Origin: Granulicella sp. S156
GTDB lineage: Bacteria > Acidobacteriota > Terriglobia > Terriglobales > Acidobacteriaceae
Reading direction: 5' to 3'
Assembly (NCBI RefSeq): GCF_009766105.1
Contig: NZ_LMUH01000025.1
Span: 501,190 to 565,189, forward strand
Length of the DNA: 64,000 bases
Position numbers and translations under genes: made by a program. The first letter of the stretch is position 1, and each line of letters starts with the position of its first letter. Below the pieces are notes generated by a model. It saw nothing but the letters and a program-made list of their open reading frames with translations. It did not search any database and was not told the origin of the DNA. Positions 9,767-18,541 of the stretch are shown one piece after another.

Positions 9767-10918
9767 TCAAACTGGCCTGCTAAGAACCCTGGCAAAACGG
9801 TCTTTCAATCGTAAGAATGGCGATTCGACCCAACGATAGGATGCAAACGCTAGAATAAGTGTCAGGACAAACCCGACTGCTTTTGATGCAAGCAGTGCCG
9901 TACCCGAAACTGGATGAAGAATGCTCTTCGCAAGCAGCAGACCTACGAGATGAAGTAGATAGAGGCCGTAACTAACTTTCCCCAGCTGCACGATCCAGGC
10001 GCCTGTGAATAATTTACTGCGGGTATAGAGGCAACCGTACAGCATTGCACCTGCGGCAAGCGAGATGATCAGACGTCCCGGAACCTCTCGCATACTGATC
10101 GGACCAGGCTGATCAGTCAACCATGCCGACGAGACGATCCATCCCACAATACCGCCGCTCACTAACAGCAGTCGCGCGGTAGCCGTCAGCTTCGGCAGCT
10201 GATCAGCGAACAGCGCTATCAGAATGCCCAGAGCCATCGAGTCACACCGTGCCGTGCTTCCGTAGTAGATGTAACCTCCACTAACACCCGCGAGCACAAA
10301 ACCGATACGAAATGCCGTCGCAAGCAAAAACATGACTATCGCCGATATAATCAGGCCGCGACGCTCAAGCTTCTTCACAAGCAGTGGCCAGATCAGATAA
10401 AACTGCTCCTCAATCGAAACCGTCCACAAGGGAAAAACGATCGACTCAGGGCGTCCGAAGACCGCGTGCACCCAGTTGCCGACGAAAAGAAGATAGCCTG
10501 CGACGTAATACCACTGCAGCTTCTGGTTCACCATCGTGTGCGACAGCACGATGCCTATTCCAATCACAAGGAAATACAGCGGCCAGATGCGCAGGATTCT
10601 CCGTATATAAAAGGACTTGAGTGCAATATCACCCGTCTCCTCCCGTTCCCTCAATAAAAGTGAGGTAATCAGAAACGCGCTCAGAGCGAAGAACAGATCA
10701 ACTCCCGCAGCACCCGCCTTGACGATCCCACCCCATAGCCACGGCATCGGCAGATGAAGGCCGTGATAGAAAGACGCCTCAAACGGTAGCGTGTGACACA
10801 CAAAGACACCCAGGAACGCAAAAAACCGTAGGCCATCCAGCTCCGGCTGGTAGAAACGGCGCGAAACCAGCGCCTTCACTGGTGCAACTTCGCTTAGAAC
10901 TTCTGCTGAGACACTCAC
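9767..10918 (-). CDS. Acyltransferase 3 family membrane protein (OafA-like)
   Basis: Integral membrane O-acyltransferase of 383 residues with about ten hydrophobic segments. The N terminus YQPELDGLRFFAFLGVFVCH holds the family's RxxR/H-type entry motif, and FYIRRILRIWPLYFLVI with SIEEQFYLIWPLL are the diagnostic internal motifs (catalytic histidine in VCHT). In this locus it probably adds acetyl or a similar acyl group to an EPS sugar. It starts three bases after the stop of the upstream glycosyltransferase gene, so it belongs to the same transcript. The 187 bp between its stop and the kinase gene contain no convincing gene and may hold a secondary promoter. Acyl donor and target sugar are unknown. 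Confidence 0.9.
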   Translation of the reverse strand: MSVSAEVLSEVAPVKALVSRRFYQPELDGLRFFAFLGVFVCHTLPFEASFYHGLHLPMPWLWGGIVKAGAAGVDLFFALSAFLITSLLLREREETGDIALKSFYIRRILRIWPLYFLVIGIGIVLSHTMVNQKLQWYYVAGYLLFVGNWVHAVFGRPESIVFPLWTVSIEEQFYLIWPLLVKKLERRGLIISAIVMFLLATAFRIGFVLAGVSGGYIYYGSTARCDSMALGILIALFADQLPKLTATARLLLVSGGIVGWIVSSAWLTDQPGPISMREVPGRLIISLAAGAMLYGCLYTRSKLFTGAWIVQLGKVSYGLYLLHLVGLLLAKSILHPVSGTALLASKAVGFVLTLILAFASYRWVESPFLRLKDRFARVLSRPV

Positions 10919-10921
10919 AGT

Positions 10922-12211
10922 CTAGGCTCCTTCCGTCGCACTTGCGTTAGATCTATCTATTGGCAACTCATATGGGGAAACTTGTTGCCTTCGTTGAAAA
11001 GTAGAGTTATGCATCCTGTCGATAGAAGCGCAAACCACAGCAGAACTTACCGCACGCTGCTCGATCTGCACCCTGCGTGACGAGAGCACATCGTCGAAAA
11101 CATCTTCCAGGCGCTGCGTCTGCCGTGCCAGGTTGAATTGTTCCAAAACGCGTCTCCGCCCGGCGAGACTAAAACGTTGCCAGAGTTCATCGTTCCCTAT
11201 CAGCGTGAGGATCGCCTCTGCGAGTGCCTGTTGGTCACTCTCTGCAACTAGCAGTCCTGTCTGCCCATCCTTCACGGCCTCAGGTATCCCCCCACTTCGT
11301 GTACTGACAACCGGAAGTCCCATGGCCTGCGCCTCGATAAACACAATGCCAAAACCCTCCGCATCACCCGAAGCCGCGACCATGCTCGGGGCGCAGAAAA
11401 CTTTCGCCCGGGCCATCCATTCCTGCACCACGGTGCTTGGCTGCGCCCCCAAAAATCGGCAGCGTACATGCCGAGCAGCAACCAGTGCCTCACAGTCCGC
11501 GCGCAGCGGACCATCTCCGATGACCACCAATTCGGCATCGGCGCAGCGACGTTGCACCTCAACCATCGCTTCAATGAGACGGTCGCAGCCTTTCTTCTCC
11601 ACCAGGCGTCCTACAAACAAAACAACCGGTTCTCGCTGTCCCGTCGAAGGTGGCACGAACCGCTCCACATCCACTCCAATGAAGTGAACGATCGTGCGGT
11701 CCGCCGGATATCCGCGCTCAATCGCTCGTCCACGCACGTACTCCGAACATGCGACGAAGAGTGCACCTTCTTTCTGCAGCCCCGTGCGCCCCTTCAGATA
11801 CTCACGCCCAAGCCGCGTTGCACCGAGCGCCTCATCGCTCATCGTCACGTCATAGCCGTGCAATGCAGTCACAAGCGGTACTCCAAGCTGCTTCGCAAGC
11901 CGCATAGCCGCATAGCCATCCAGGGCGAAATGGGCATAGACAAGCCGTGGCGACTGCCCCTTCAGCTGCGCAATCTCATCTTTGGTTGAACCGAAGTATC
12001 GGAAGCGCAGCTCTCTCAATCTTCCCAGCCGCCCACCGTCATCAGCCGTCCAGCTCTTGCTCTCAGGCACTTCCAGGCCAGCCACTCTACGCCAGCCGAC
12101 GAAGTACGCTTCAAAACGACGCATCGCCGCTGCTTGTGTCGCGATAAACGTCTCAGACCGCGGCAGCAACTGAATGCGGAAAACAACGACTCCTTCTCTC
12201 AGACCGATCAT
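10922..12211 (-). CDS. Glycosyltransferase, GT4 family
   Basis: GT-B type glycosyltransferase of 429 residues. Donor-domain hallmarks are VLFVGRLVEKKGCDRLIEAM and the E-x7-E region GFGIVFIEAQAMGLPVVST, followed by GGIPEAV; the N-terminal domain has SETFIATQ and LHGYDVT, common in GT4 enzymes that extend O-antigen or EPS units. Its start overlaps the stop of the next upstream glycosyltransferase by four bases, and it ends three bases before the acyltransferase start. The last 50 residues are polar and unlike the family core, probably a disordered tail. The transferred sugar cannot be assigned. Confidence 0.9.
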   Translation of the reverse strand: MIGLREGVVVFRIQLLPRSETFIATQAAAMRRFEAYFVGWRRVAGLEVPESKSWTADDGGRLGRLRELRFRYFGSTKDEIAQLKGQSPRLVYAHFALDGYAAMRLAKQLGVPLVTALHGYDVTMSDEALGATRLGREYLKGRTGLQKEGALFVACSEYVRGRAIERGYPADRTIVHFIGVDVERFVPPSTGQREPVVLFVGRLVEKKGCDRLIEAMVEVQRRCADAELVVIGDGPLRADCEALVAARHVRCRFLGAQPSTVVQEWMARAKVFCAPSMVAASGDAEGFGIVFIEAQAMGLPVVSTRSGGIPEAVKDGQTGLLVAESDQQALAEAILTLIGNDELWQRFSLAGRRRVLEQFNLARQTQRLEDVFDDVLSSRRVQIEQRAVSSAVVCASIDRMHNSTFQRRQQVSPYELPIDRSNASATEGA

Positions 12212-13332
12212 GCGGCAATTCCTCCGATCTTCAGCACCTGGCGGTAAAGCTGCTCATACTGTGGTGCGATTTCGCTCCACGAAAACCGGCGTGTCGCCGC
12301 ACGCGCCGCCTCTCCCATAGCTGCGGTGTCTTCCGGGGACATCATCAACACACGCTCTATAGATGCCGCAAGCTCCGTCGCATCGACGTCCGTCAGAAAG
12401 CCGCTCACTCCACTTTCAATCACATCTGGATGCGCACCTACCGCGGTCACCACAGGCACCGTCGCTGCGCTCATTGCTTCTATCGTCGACAGTCCAAACC
12501 CTTCATACGATGAAGCCGACACAAACATCTGAGCCCGCTCCAATAAGCGGTACAACTCTTCGCGGCTGGTTGCGCCATGGAAGCGCACGCGGCCACCTAA
12601 CCCGAGCTCAACAGCGCGGTGCTCAAGCGAGGTACGCAGCCCAGAGTAATCCGCTCCCACCCACTCCAATCGCATCTGCGGATATCGATCCTTCAACGAA
12701 GCCATCGCCTCCAACACCTTGTGAACGCGCTTGTTCTCGGCCAGTCGCGAGATGCCCAATATCACGCCAGGTTCCACCTTCTTCTTCAGGCTCCAAAAGC
12801 GATCTATGTTGGCACCGTTCTCAATAAGGCGGATGCGCTGCCGCGGCACGATCTCCTCAAACTTTTCACGATCCTGCTGGCTCACGCACACCACTGCGCC
12901 CACACCACCCAGCGACATGCGCGTAACGGTGCTAAAGTACATCTGCTTGAAACGGCTTGCCCATTGCGTGTGGAAGATGCCTCCGTGCGTACTGACCACC
13001 AGGGGGATGCGGTGCAGCAAACGCAACAAGCTCAGATAATCCACGAAGAAGTCGATGGCATGAATATGCACCAGGTCGTAACCGCGAATCTCCGCGAGCG
13101 CTGCTGGAGCCACCGGATAACGTTTAGGCCCCCAGTGACGCATGCGCCGCACCGTCAACCCTGCCTCGATGGATCTCGCAGGAGCACTCGTTCCAGTTGC
13201 AAACAATGATCGAAGTGTCGCCACCCGCACGGTGTGCCCCTTTTGCTGCAAGGCACAGCTCAGCCCCTCCACCACGCTCTCTATTCCTCCCTCGGAAGGA
13301 AGAAACTGTCGCGTTAGTTGAAGTATCTTCAT
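12208..13332 (-). CDS. Glycosyltransferase, GT4 family
   Basis: Second GT-B transferase of the leftward set, 374 residues from the chosen start. The N terminus MKILQLTRQFLPSEGGIE is the classic GT4 opening with its glycine loop; ILGISRLAENKRVHKVLEAM and the E-x7-E segment EGFGLSTIEAMSAATVPV mark the donor domain. The frame is open upstream to 13416, but those 28 residues overlap the previous gene and are Pro/Ala-rich; ATG 13332 gives an ATGA overlap with the upstream stop. Four-base overlaps on both sides show a tightly coupled run of three glycosyltransferases. Substrate is unknown. Confidence 0.9.
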   Translation of the reverse strand: MKILQLTRQFLPSEGGIESVVEGLSCALQQKGHTVRVATLRSLFATGTSAPARSIEAGLTVRRMRHWGPKRYPVAPAALAEIRGYDLVHIHAIDFFVDYLSLLRLLHRIPLVVSTHGGIFHTQWASRFKQMYFSTVTRMSLGGVGAVVCVSQQDREKFEEIVPRQRIRLIENGANIDRFWSLKKKVEPGVILGISRLAENKRVHKVLEAMASLKDRYPQMRLEWVGADYSGLRTSLEHRAVELGLGGRVRFHGATSREELYRLLERAQMFVSASSYEGFGLSTIEAMSAATVPVVTAVGAHPDVIESGVSGFLTDVDATELAASIERVLMMSPEDTAAMGEAARAATRRFSWSEIAPQYEQLYRQVLKIGGIAA

Positions 13333-14285
13333 CGTGAGTGCACCAAGGGGCGTAGCGCCGGCCGTCGTGCTATCCAGTCCCGCAGGTAGCGGCGACGGCG
13401 ACGGGGCAGCACCCACATCGCTAAGAAAATCGCATAGTCGCGGAGCGAAGCCTTGCCATGGCGCAAAACTTCAAAAAGCAGCATAGGAAAGGCACGCCAC
13501 TCTCCTTGCTCTGAAGCCTCTGGGGCTATTTGATGAAGGACAAACCCCGTCAGCGCGCGGGGCGTAAAGAGGTGCCGGTCGCTGCGTACCCAGGCCAGAG
13601 AGTACCTCCAATTCGCCTTGCTGCTCACAGAGGCGCGTTCCTCCTCGATATAGTGAATAGCCATGACCTCATTCACAAATACGGCTTCGGCCCCTGGCAA
13701 CCGCCCTACACGCAGCAGCCATTCCGTATCCTGATGCTTCAACTGACCGCTCTTAAAAGGCTGACCTAGCATGAGCGAGCGACGCACAAAGAACGTCGAT
13801 GTCTGGATCGACCCTTCGCCGCGCGAAAGCGTACGGCGCGCCAAAAGATACTCGCAAATCGGCTCCCCCGGCTCCGGCATACGACGAGGCCACACATAGT
13901 CGTTACCCGGCGTGCGAGCGATAATCTTGCAGGTACCGATTACCACCGGCGCCGTCGATGCCGCAACTGCCTCAAGCTGTGCTTCGAGCTTACCCGGCAG
14001 CCATTCATCGTCATCATCGAGAAATGCAATCCATTTTCCCGAAGCCTCGGCCACCCCGCGATTACGCGCGTCGGATCCGCCAACACTCACTGGCAACGCG
14101 ATCACACGTACACGACCGTCTTCTCGTGCCAACGTCTCAAGCGCATGCTCCGTGGCCAGGTCCTGTCCGTCGATAACAACCACCGCCTCAATCTCTCGCA
14201 GCGTCTGCGCCAGCACACTGCGCACCGCGCGTAGCAAAAGCTCTGGTCGTCCACGCGTTGGGATTACGGCCGACACAAGAACCAT
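13329..14285 (-). CDS. Glycosyltransferase, GT2 family (GT-A fold)
   Basis: Inverting family 2 glycosyltransferase, 318 residues. It opens with VSAVIPTRGRPELLLRAVRS and contains SDARNRGVAEASGKWIAFLD followed by a DDDE acidic run (the DxD metal/nucleotide site). A strong AAGGAGG lies seven bases before the ATG. It heads a run of three overlapping glycosyltransferase genes. The C-terminal part has few long hydrophobic stretches, so it is a soluble or peripheral enzyme rather than a processive synthase. It probably adds one sugar to the lipid-linked EPS unit; the sugar cannot be inferred. Confidence 0.92.
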   Translation of the reverse strand: MVLVSAVIPTRGRPELLLRAVRSVLAQTLREIEAVVVIDGQDLATEHALETLAREDGRVRVIALPVSVGGSDARNRGVAEASGKWIAFLDDDDEWLPGKLEAQLEAVAASTAPVVIGTCKIIARTPGNDYVWPRRMPEPGEPICEYLLARRTLSRGEGSIQTSTFFVRRSLMLGQPFKSGQLKHQDTEWLLRVGRLPGAEAVFVNEVMAIHYIEEERASVSSKANWRYSLAWVRSDRHLFTPRALTGFVLHQIAPEASEQGEWRAFPMLLFEVLRHGKASLRDYAIFLAMWVLPRRRRRYLRDWIARRPALRPLVHSR

Positions 14286-14356
14286 GGCTCAACCTCCTTC
14301 AGACTTTGGCTTGCAAAAATTAAATCGCGTTCGGACGTTCACAAACGCAGGACAAA

Positions 14357-15463
14357 TCACGCACGTCGAGGCGCTGCCTCAAGCGCTTCAGCGATCGCGT
14401 AGTACGCGGGCTTAGGCTGACAATTTGCATCGAAAGGAAGTGGACGCACAGGCAAGCCGTCCTTGCGTGGACGGTATCCGGAGATCCATGTGAAGGAATC
14501 TGAAAGTCCCCATGTAATGACCCCCCTAACCGCAGGCTGCCGTAAGCTGGCGGTTAGAAATTTTCTATAGAGATCCGCAATTGCCTTGTCGCGTGCACCG
14601 ACATCTACGGGAAGACTCGTATCCTGAATGTCCAGCTCCGTGATGAAGATCTTCATTCCCCGTTTCGCCAGCTCGCCAAGAAACACCTCGTAACTCGCGT
14701 CTCCCAGCACATTTGCCTGATCGCTTCGCAGATGAGCCTCTAGGCCAATCCCATGAATCGGAACTCCCCGTGCCAGCAGCCCGTCAAGCTGACTGAGCAT
14801 TGCTTTCCGTTTCGCATCGCCAAAACCATTGGATACTTCGAGATAGTTTTCGTTCCAAACCAGAAGAGCCTTCGGGTCGGCTGCGGCTGTCGCGCGGAAT
14901 GCCTGTTCGATATAGTCGACGCCGATGTCCTGCAGCCAGGGGCTGGCCCGCAGACCATCCGGACGTTGACTGCCCGGATCAAGCGCCTCATTCACCACGT
15001 CCCAGGAATAAAGCTTTCCTGCGAAGTGTCCAGCGACTGCATGAATATGATCCAGCATCATAGTCTTGGCAGTTTCCGGTGAGATCTTCTGTTTCACCCA
15101 TGCGGGCAGAGAATCATGCCACACCAGCGTATGCCCACGCACCTTGATGCGATTAGCCGCACAGAACGCCACAAACTGATCGGCATTACTAAAATCGTAT
15201 TCACCTGCTTGGTGGCTCAACGAGTCCCACTTCATGTGCAACTCTGGCGTTGCAATATCGCACTGCGATAAAAACAGCTCTTTATAGGCTGGCGACTGAT
15301 TGAAGTACTTCAGCGCGAGGCATGAGCCAAACATCAATCTCTTCTGATCAGCCAGCTCCTTCAGAGGGGCCACCGCAGCCTGCGCCCTGGCCTCCAACGA
15401 AGCCCACCCCGCCATCGCGGACACGCCCAGCACTTTAACAAAATCTCTGCGATTCATTCCCAT
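14357..15463 (-). CDS. Tat-exported GH10 endo-beta-1,4-xylanase
   Basis: Retaining family 10 glycosidase, 368 residues from ATG 15463, which has AGGAG five bases upstream; the open frame extends further but without support. The N terminus carries a twin-arginine signal (NRRDFVKVLGVSAMAGW). The GH10 signature residues are present: HTLVWH at 111-116, acid/base E159 in WDVVNE and nucleophile E276 in ITELDIQ. GH10 enzymes cut beta-1,4-xylan chains. The gene sits between the glycosyltransferases and wecG-like genes of a locus that also makes UDP-xylose, so a role in processing the cell's own EPS is at least as likely as plant xylan degradation. No carbohydrate-binding module is present. Confidence 0.92.
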   Translation of the reverse strand: MGMNRRDFVKVLGVSAMAGWASLEARAQAAVAPLKELADQKRLMFGSCLALKYFNQSPAYKELFLSQCDIATPELHMKWDSLSHQAGEYDFSNADQFVAFCAANRIKVRGHTLVWHDSLPAWVKQKISPETAKTMMLDHIHAVAGHFAGKLYSWDVVNEALDPGSQRPDGLRASPWLQDIGVDYIEQAFRATAAADPKALLVWNENYLEVSNGFGDAKRKAMLSQLDGLLARGVPIHGIGLEAHLRSDQANVLGDASYEVFLGELAKRGMKIFITELDIQDTSLPVDVGARDKAIADLYRKFLTASLRQPAVRGVITWGLSDSFTWISGYRPRKDGLPVRPLPFDANCQPKPAYYAIAEALEAAPRRA

Positions 15464-15601
15464 GGTGTCTCCTGTAGAGCTCGCCGCATATCGCAGAATC
15501 ATCCTCTCCTTGGTTTGAACGTATCCATGACCTTCCACCCGAGACAGAGCCAATCAGTCTTTCGCAGAGCGGTCTCAGAGCCACGCCTTTAGAATCCTTC
15601 C

Positions 15602-16510
15602 CTACGCCTCTCCTGACACCCTGGCGTTCAGCCTTCCCCCTTTGCGTACAAAATCCATCGCCAGCAGCATCACAACGTACCAAGGCTCTATCAGATACCG
15701 ACCGAAGAGCCGGCGTGGCTCACTTACCAGCCGGAAAGCCCACTCCAATCCCAGCCGCCCCGCCCAGCGCGGTGGCGTCGGCACCGCACCGGCGACGTAA
15801 TCGATAGCTGCGCCATTCGAAGCCAAAATCACATGCGTATCGAGGCGAGCAAAGTTTTCCAGAGTCCAGAACTCCTGCCGAGGCATTCCCATCCCTACCA
15901 TCAAAAGATCGGGCTTGTAGGCATTGATCCGTTGCACCACTGCTTCATTCTCGGAACTACCCGGACGAGCATCGAAGTATCCGTTGCTTACTTCGATCTG
16001 CAATCCGGGGTACATTCTGCGTAACTCTGCAGCGCCCTTTTCTGCAACGCCATCCGGCGAACCAAGATTGAACACACGCCACCGCTTCCGAGCAGCCATC
16101 TCCATCAGAGGATGCATCCAGTCCGCCAGCGTCACTCTCTGTTCGCGCTCCAGAGCATAGCCGTAAAGCTTTCCCAGTGCGATGAGCGGCATTCCATCAA
16201 TGAATGTCCAATGTGCGTTCTTATAGAACTCGCGCAGTCTCGGCTTCCGATGAAACAAATACACGCTATGCAGATTATGGTTTGTGATAATCCACTTCCT
16301 GCGCTCTAAAACGCCTTGCTCGACCACCGCCGTCAGTTCCGGTGATGACATGGGATTCAGGGTTAATCCCAAAAAGGAAATTTCACGGCTGCCCGCCTGC
16401 CGCACAGACTGAGCAGGACCGGAACTCTCGTGATTGTTTCCCTGTACTTCGGCCCGCCTACTGCTGCCACTTACACTGGGAAGTTCGGATAGAGTGTCAT
16501 ATCTATGCAT
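15602..16510 (-). CDS. Glycosyltransferase, WecG/TagA/CpsF family (GT26)
   Basis: Family 26 transferase of 302 residues. After a variable N terminus the conserved block is FLGLTLNPMSS, WIITNHNLHSVY, FIDGMPLIALGKLYG, then WRVFNLGSPDGVAEKGAAEL and LLMVGMGMPRQEFW, all typical of WecG/TagA/GumM-like enzymes that act early in assembly of lipid-linked repeat units. I use ATG 16510; the frame stays open to a TTG at 16531 but that has no better ribosome site. It is separated from the GH10 gene by about 140 bp and from galU by about 200 bp. No initiating phosphoglycosyltransferase (WbaP/WecA type) is visible in the window, so the priming step must be encoded elsewhere. Confidence 0.9.
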   Translation of the reverse strand: MHRYDTLSELPSVSGSSRRAEVQGNNHESSGPAQSVRQAGSREISFLGLTLNPMSSPELTAVVEQGVLERRKWIITNHNLHSVYLFHRKPRLREFYKNAHWTFIDGMPLIALGKLYGYALEREQRVTLADWMHPLMEMAARKRWRVFNLGSPDGVAEKGAAELRRMYPGLQIEVSNGYFDARPGSSENEAVVQRINAYKPDLLMVGMGMPRQEFWTLENFARLDTHVILASNGAAIDYVAGAVPTPPRWAGRLGLEWAFRLVSEPRRLFGRYLIEPWYVVMLLAMDFVRKGGRLNARVSGEA

Positions 16511-16554
16511 AATGGCAAGGACTCTGGACAACAGCCTAGGTCAGGCCCACCGAT

Positions 16555-16594
16555 CCGACAATGAAGAGAATCACCTGAACCGTACTTCTCATAT
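16555..16594. repeat. 40-bp repeated element, copy 1 (upstream of the GT26 gene)
   Basis: The 40 bases here match 17966-18005 at about 33 positions, starting with 16 identical bases (CCGACAATGAAGAGAA). This copy lies 45-84 bp upstream of the GT26 start codon. No coding function is seen; a shared regulatory sequence of the EPS locus is one explanation. Confidence 0.5.
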
Positions 16595-16716
16595 GGACAA
16601 AGTCCGCACATGCACCAAACATGAACCCATAAAATCAGGGCTTTCCACCTAAACCAAATGGTATGTACGACTTAGAACCTCACACATCTAGCCATTGATG
16701 GGAATGCTCCTAAACA

Positions 16717-17664
16717 TTAAACAGTTGCCATCTCAACATTCTTCTCATGCCCTCGTGGCAGCGCGAACAGTGTCTGGTCAGACTCCGAAAACTGCTGCGT
16801 CATCAGCCATTCACGGAACTTCGGTCCGAGTTCATTGTGCTTTAGCGCGAACTCGACGGTTGCCTTCAGGAACCCGAGTTTGTCGCCCGCATCGTGACGC
16901 TTGCCCTCGTAGCTGAAGCCGTAGACCTTCTCATACTGCAGCAGTGCCTTGATGGCGTCGGTAAGCTGCAATTCGCCGCCCGCACCGGGCTTGGTCTTCT
17001 CGATCATCTCGAAGATGCGCGGCGTAAGAATGTAGCGACCGATGATCGCGTTCAGGCTCGGGGCGTCTTCGGGCTTCGGCTTTTCGACCATATTCTTCAC
17101 ATCGAGCAACTGCGGATTCTTCAGGTCAGTTATGCAGTCCAGGCAACCGTAGTGACTGATCGCTTCGCGCTCCACAACCTCTGAGCCCAGGATGGAGGAC
17201 TGAGTTTCGTGGAAGGCCTCCACCATCTGTTTCATGCACGGAACGCTGGAATCCACGATGTCATCGGGAAGGATTACAGCAAAGGGCTCATCGCCGACAA
17301 GGTACTTGGCCTGCAGTACGGCATGGCCCAGACCCAGCGGCTCAGGCTGCCGCGTGTAGACAATGCGGGCGAGTTTTGTCACCGACTGCGCGATCTCCAG
17401 TAATGCCGGCCGGTGGCGCGCCGTCAGCGAGGCCTCCAGCTCCGGCGATTTGTCGAAGTGGTCTTCCATCGTCGCCTTATTGCGTCCGGTAACGATAATG
17501 ATCTCAGTGCACCCAGCGGCAACCGCCTCTTCCACGGCGTACTGGATCAGGGGCTTGTCGACCAGCGGCAGCATCTCTTTGGGAGTTGCTTTAGTGGCGG
17601 GAAGAAATCGAGTACCCATGCCTGCCGCCGGAATCACAGCCTTGCGGATTTTCAGAAAAGCCAT
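16717..17664 (-). CDS. galU: UTP-glucose-1-phosphate uridylyltransferase
   Basis: Makes UDP-glucose from glucose-1-phosphate and UTP, the precursor of the ugd/uxs pathway. 315 residues, normal for GalU. The nucleotide-binding motif is AVIPAAGMGTRFLPATKATP at residues 9-28, followed by KEMLPLVDKPLIQY; later VEKPKPEDAPS and the GRYILTP segment also fit. GGAGG precedes the ATG by four bases. It is the most upstream gene of the leftward EPS set, so its promoter probably lies in the gene-free stretch 17665-18541. Supplying UDP-glucose here while ugd and uxs sit at the opposite end closes a complete route to UDP-glucuronate and UDP-xylose within the locus. Confidence 0.95.
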   Translation of the reverse strand: MAFLKIRKAVIPAAGMGTRFLPATKATPKEMLPLVDKPLIQYAVEEAVAAGCTEIIIVTGRNKATMEDHFDKSPELEASLTARHRPALLEIAQSVTKLARIVYTRQPEPLGLGHAVLQAKYLVGDEPFAVILPDDIVDSSVPCMKQMVEAFHETQSSILGSEVVEREAISHYGCLDCITDLKNPQLLDVKNMVEKPKPEDAPSLNAIIGRYILTPRIFEMIEKTKPGAGGELQLTDAIKALLQYEKVYGFSYEGKRHDAGDKLGFLKATVEFALKHNELGPKFREWLMTQQFSESDQTLFALPRGHEKNVEMATV

Positions 17665-17965
17665 CTATCCTCCAATCTATTCATTTCAAGCTCACAGAAC
17701 TTTATGGTTCTGCCCTTCATTAAGCCCTTGCAGCGCCAAAACATTCAGCTCCGACAATGACTTAGGTTGTATAGCCATCCCACCCCAAAAACCTCTCCAT
17801 CGATTCCTACCATCCAGAAGTAAAAGGATTCGAATTGAACTGACTAGCTTTGGGCGCATCGTTCTCGTAGCTGTTGTTTATGTGGCGAAGAGTAGACATA
17901 GATTCGTATGCCCACATGGCTTTGAATTGGGCTTTCGAGCACGATATTAGGTTCAACGAATATTC

Positions 17966-18005
17966 CCGACAATGAAGAGAAATACTGGAACCGGACTTCC
18001 TATAT
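17966..18005. repeat. 40-bp repeated element, copy 2 (upstream of galU)
   Basis: Partner of 16555-16594 in the same orientation, with the first 16 bases identical and about 33 of 40 matching overall. It lies about 300 bp upstream of the galU start codon. Confidence 0.5.
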
Positions 18006-18180
18006 CAGTCAGTGGGGTCCTGGCTTATGTCAAGGAGTAACAATGATTACTCACAGCTAACGCACTTTCAGCATGTTCATCAACCAATGCCGAAAACGAT
18101 CTAGAAGTCTTAGCACTAAAGTCCTATATGCCGTTCGCAAAAATCCTCATAGGATGAATGGAATGCAATTTTCTATACCA

Positions 18181-18224
18181 ATTCAATGATCCTGGCGTGT
18201 GTTACACAGCAAAAATCATTGAAT
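18181..18224. promoter_or_regulatory. Nested palindromes, candidate operator
   Basis: A perfect 10-bp inverted repeat, ATTCAATGAT (18181-18190) and ATCATTGAAT (18215-18224), encloses a perfect 11-bp palindrome TGTGTTACACA (18198-18208). The arrangement is more typical of paired protein-binding sites than of a terminator, since no T-run follows. It lies about 320 bp before the GH79 start. Confidence 0.45.
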
Positions 18225-18541
18225 CGATATAGTTGAAGTCTGCTAGCGGTAAAGGTTTTCTTCGTGGCAAGCGATAGCATCTGATGCCCTCTATGCGCCA
18301 AAAACGCTCTAAGAAACATCCATATTGTTGTCTAACCCGCGGGACGCAGACTTCCCTAACAAAAGCCACACAGCTTCACTCCGATTCGTAGCCGACGCTC
18401 CAAACAATTAGTTCAGAAGCGTGCCAGATAATGCGACAAGCAACACACGATAGTGAATTACTATGCCTTTCCGCCTCTGGCGCCCAGGCATGTTTTCAGA
18501 TAGGTTGAGGAGAAATATGTGCATTTTTGGCCTGAGGGAGA

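Larger units (their letters stand above)
17665..18541. promoter_or_regulatory. 880-bp gene-free, AT-richer stretch between galU and GH79 genes
   Basis: No convincing coding sequence is present. It separates divergent genes (galU leftward, GH79 rightward) and so should contain both promoters. It holds a second copy of the 40-bp repeat (17966-18005), a 6-bp inverted repeat GAGTAA/TTACTC (18035-18040, 18047-18052) and a nested palindrome pair at 18181-18224. AAGGAG at 18032-18037 precedes an ATG at 18042, but that frame closes after five codons. The size and palindromes suggest binding sites for EPS regulators, which is inference. Confidence 0.5.

Noticed and set aside
9604-9795. Leftward 63-codon frame between acyltransferase and kinase genes
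   Set aside because: It overlaps the acyltransferase 3' end, has no ribosome site and resembles no protein.
18032-18059. AAGGAG followed by ATG at 18042 as a possible leader peptide gene
   Set aside because: The frame closes after five codons and no regulatory codon pattern is seen; kept only as part of the regulatory gap.
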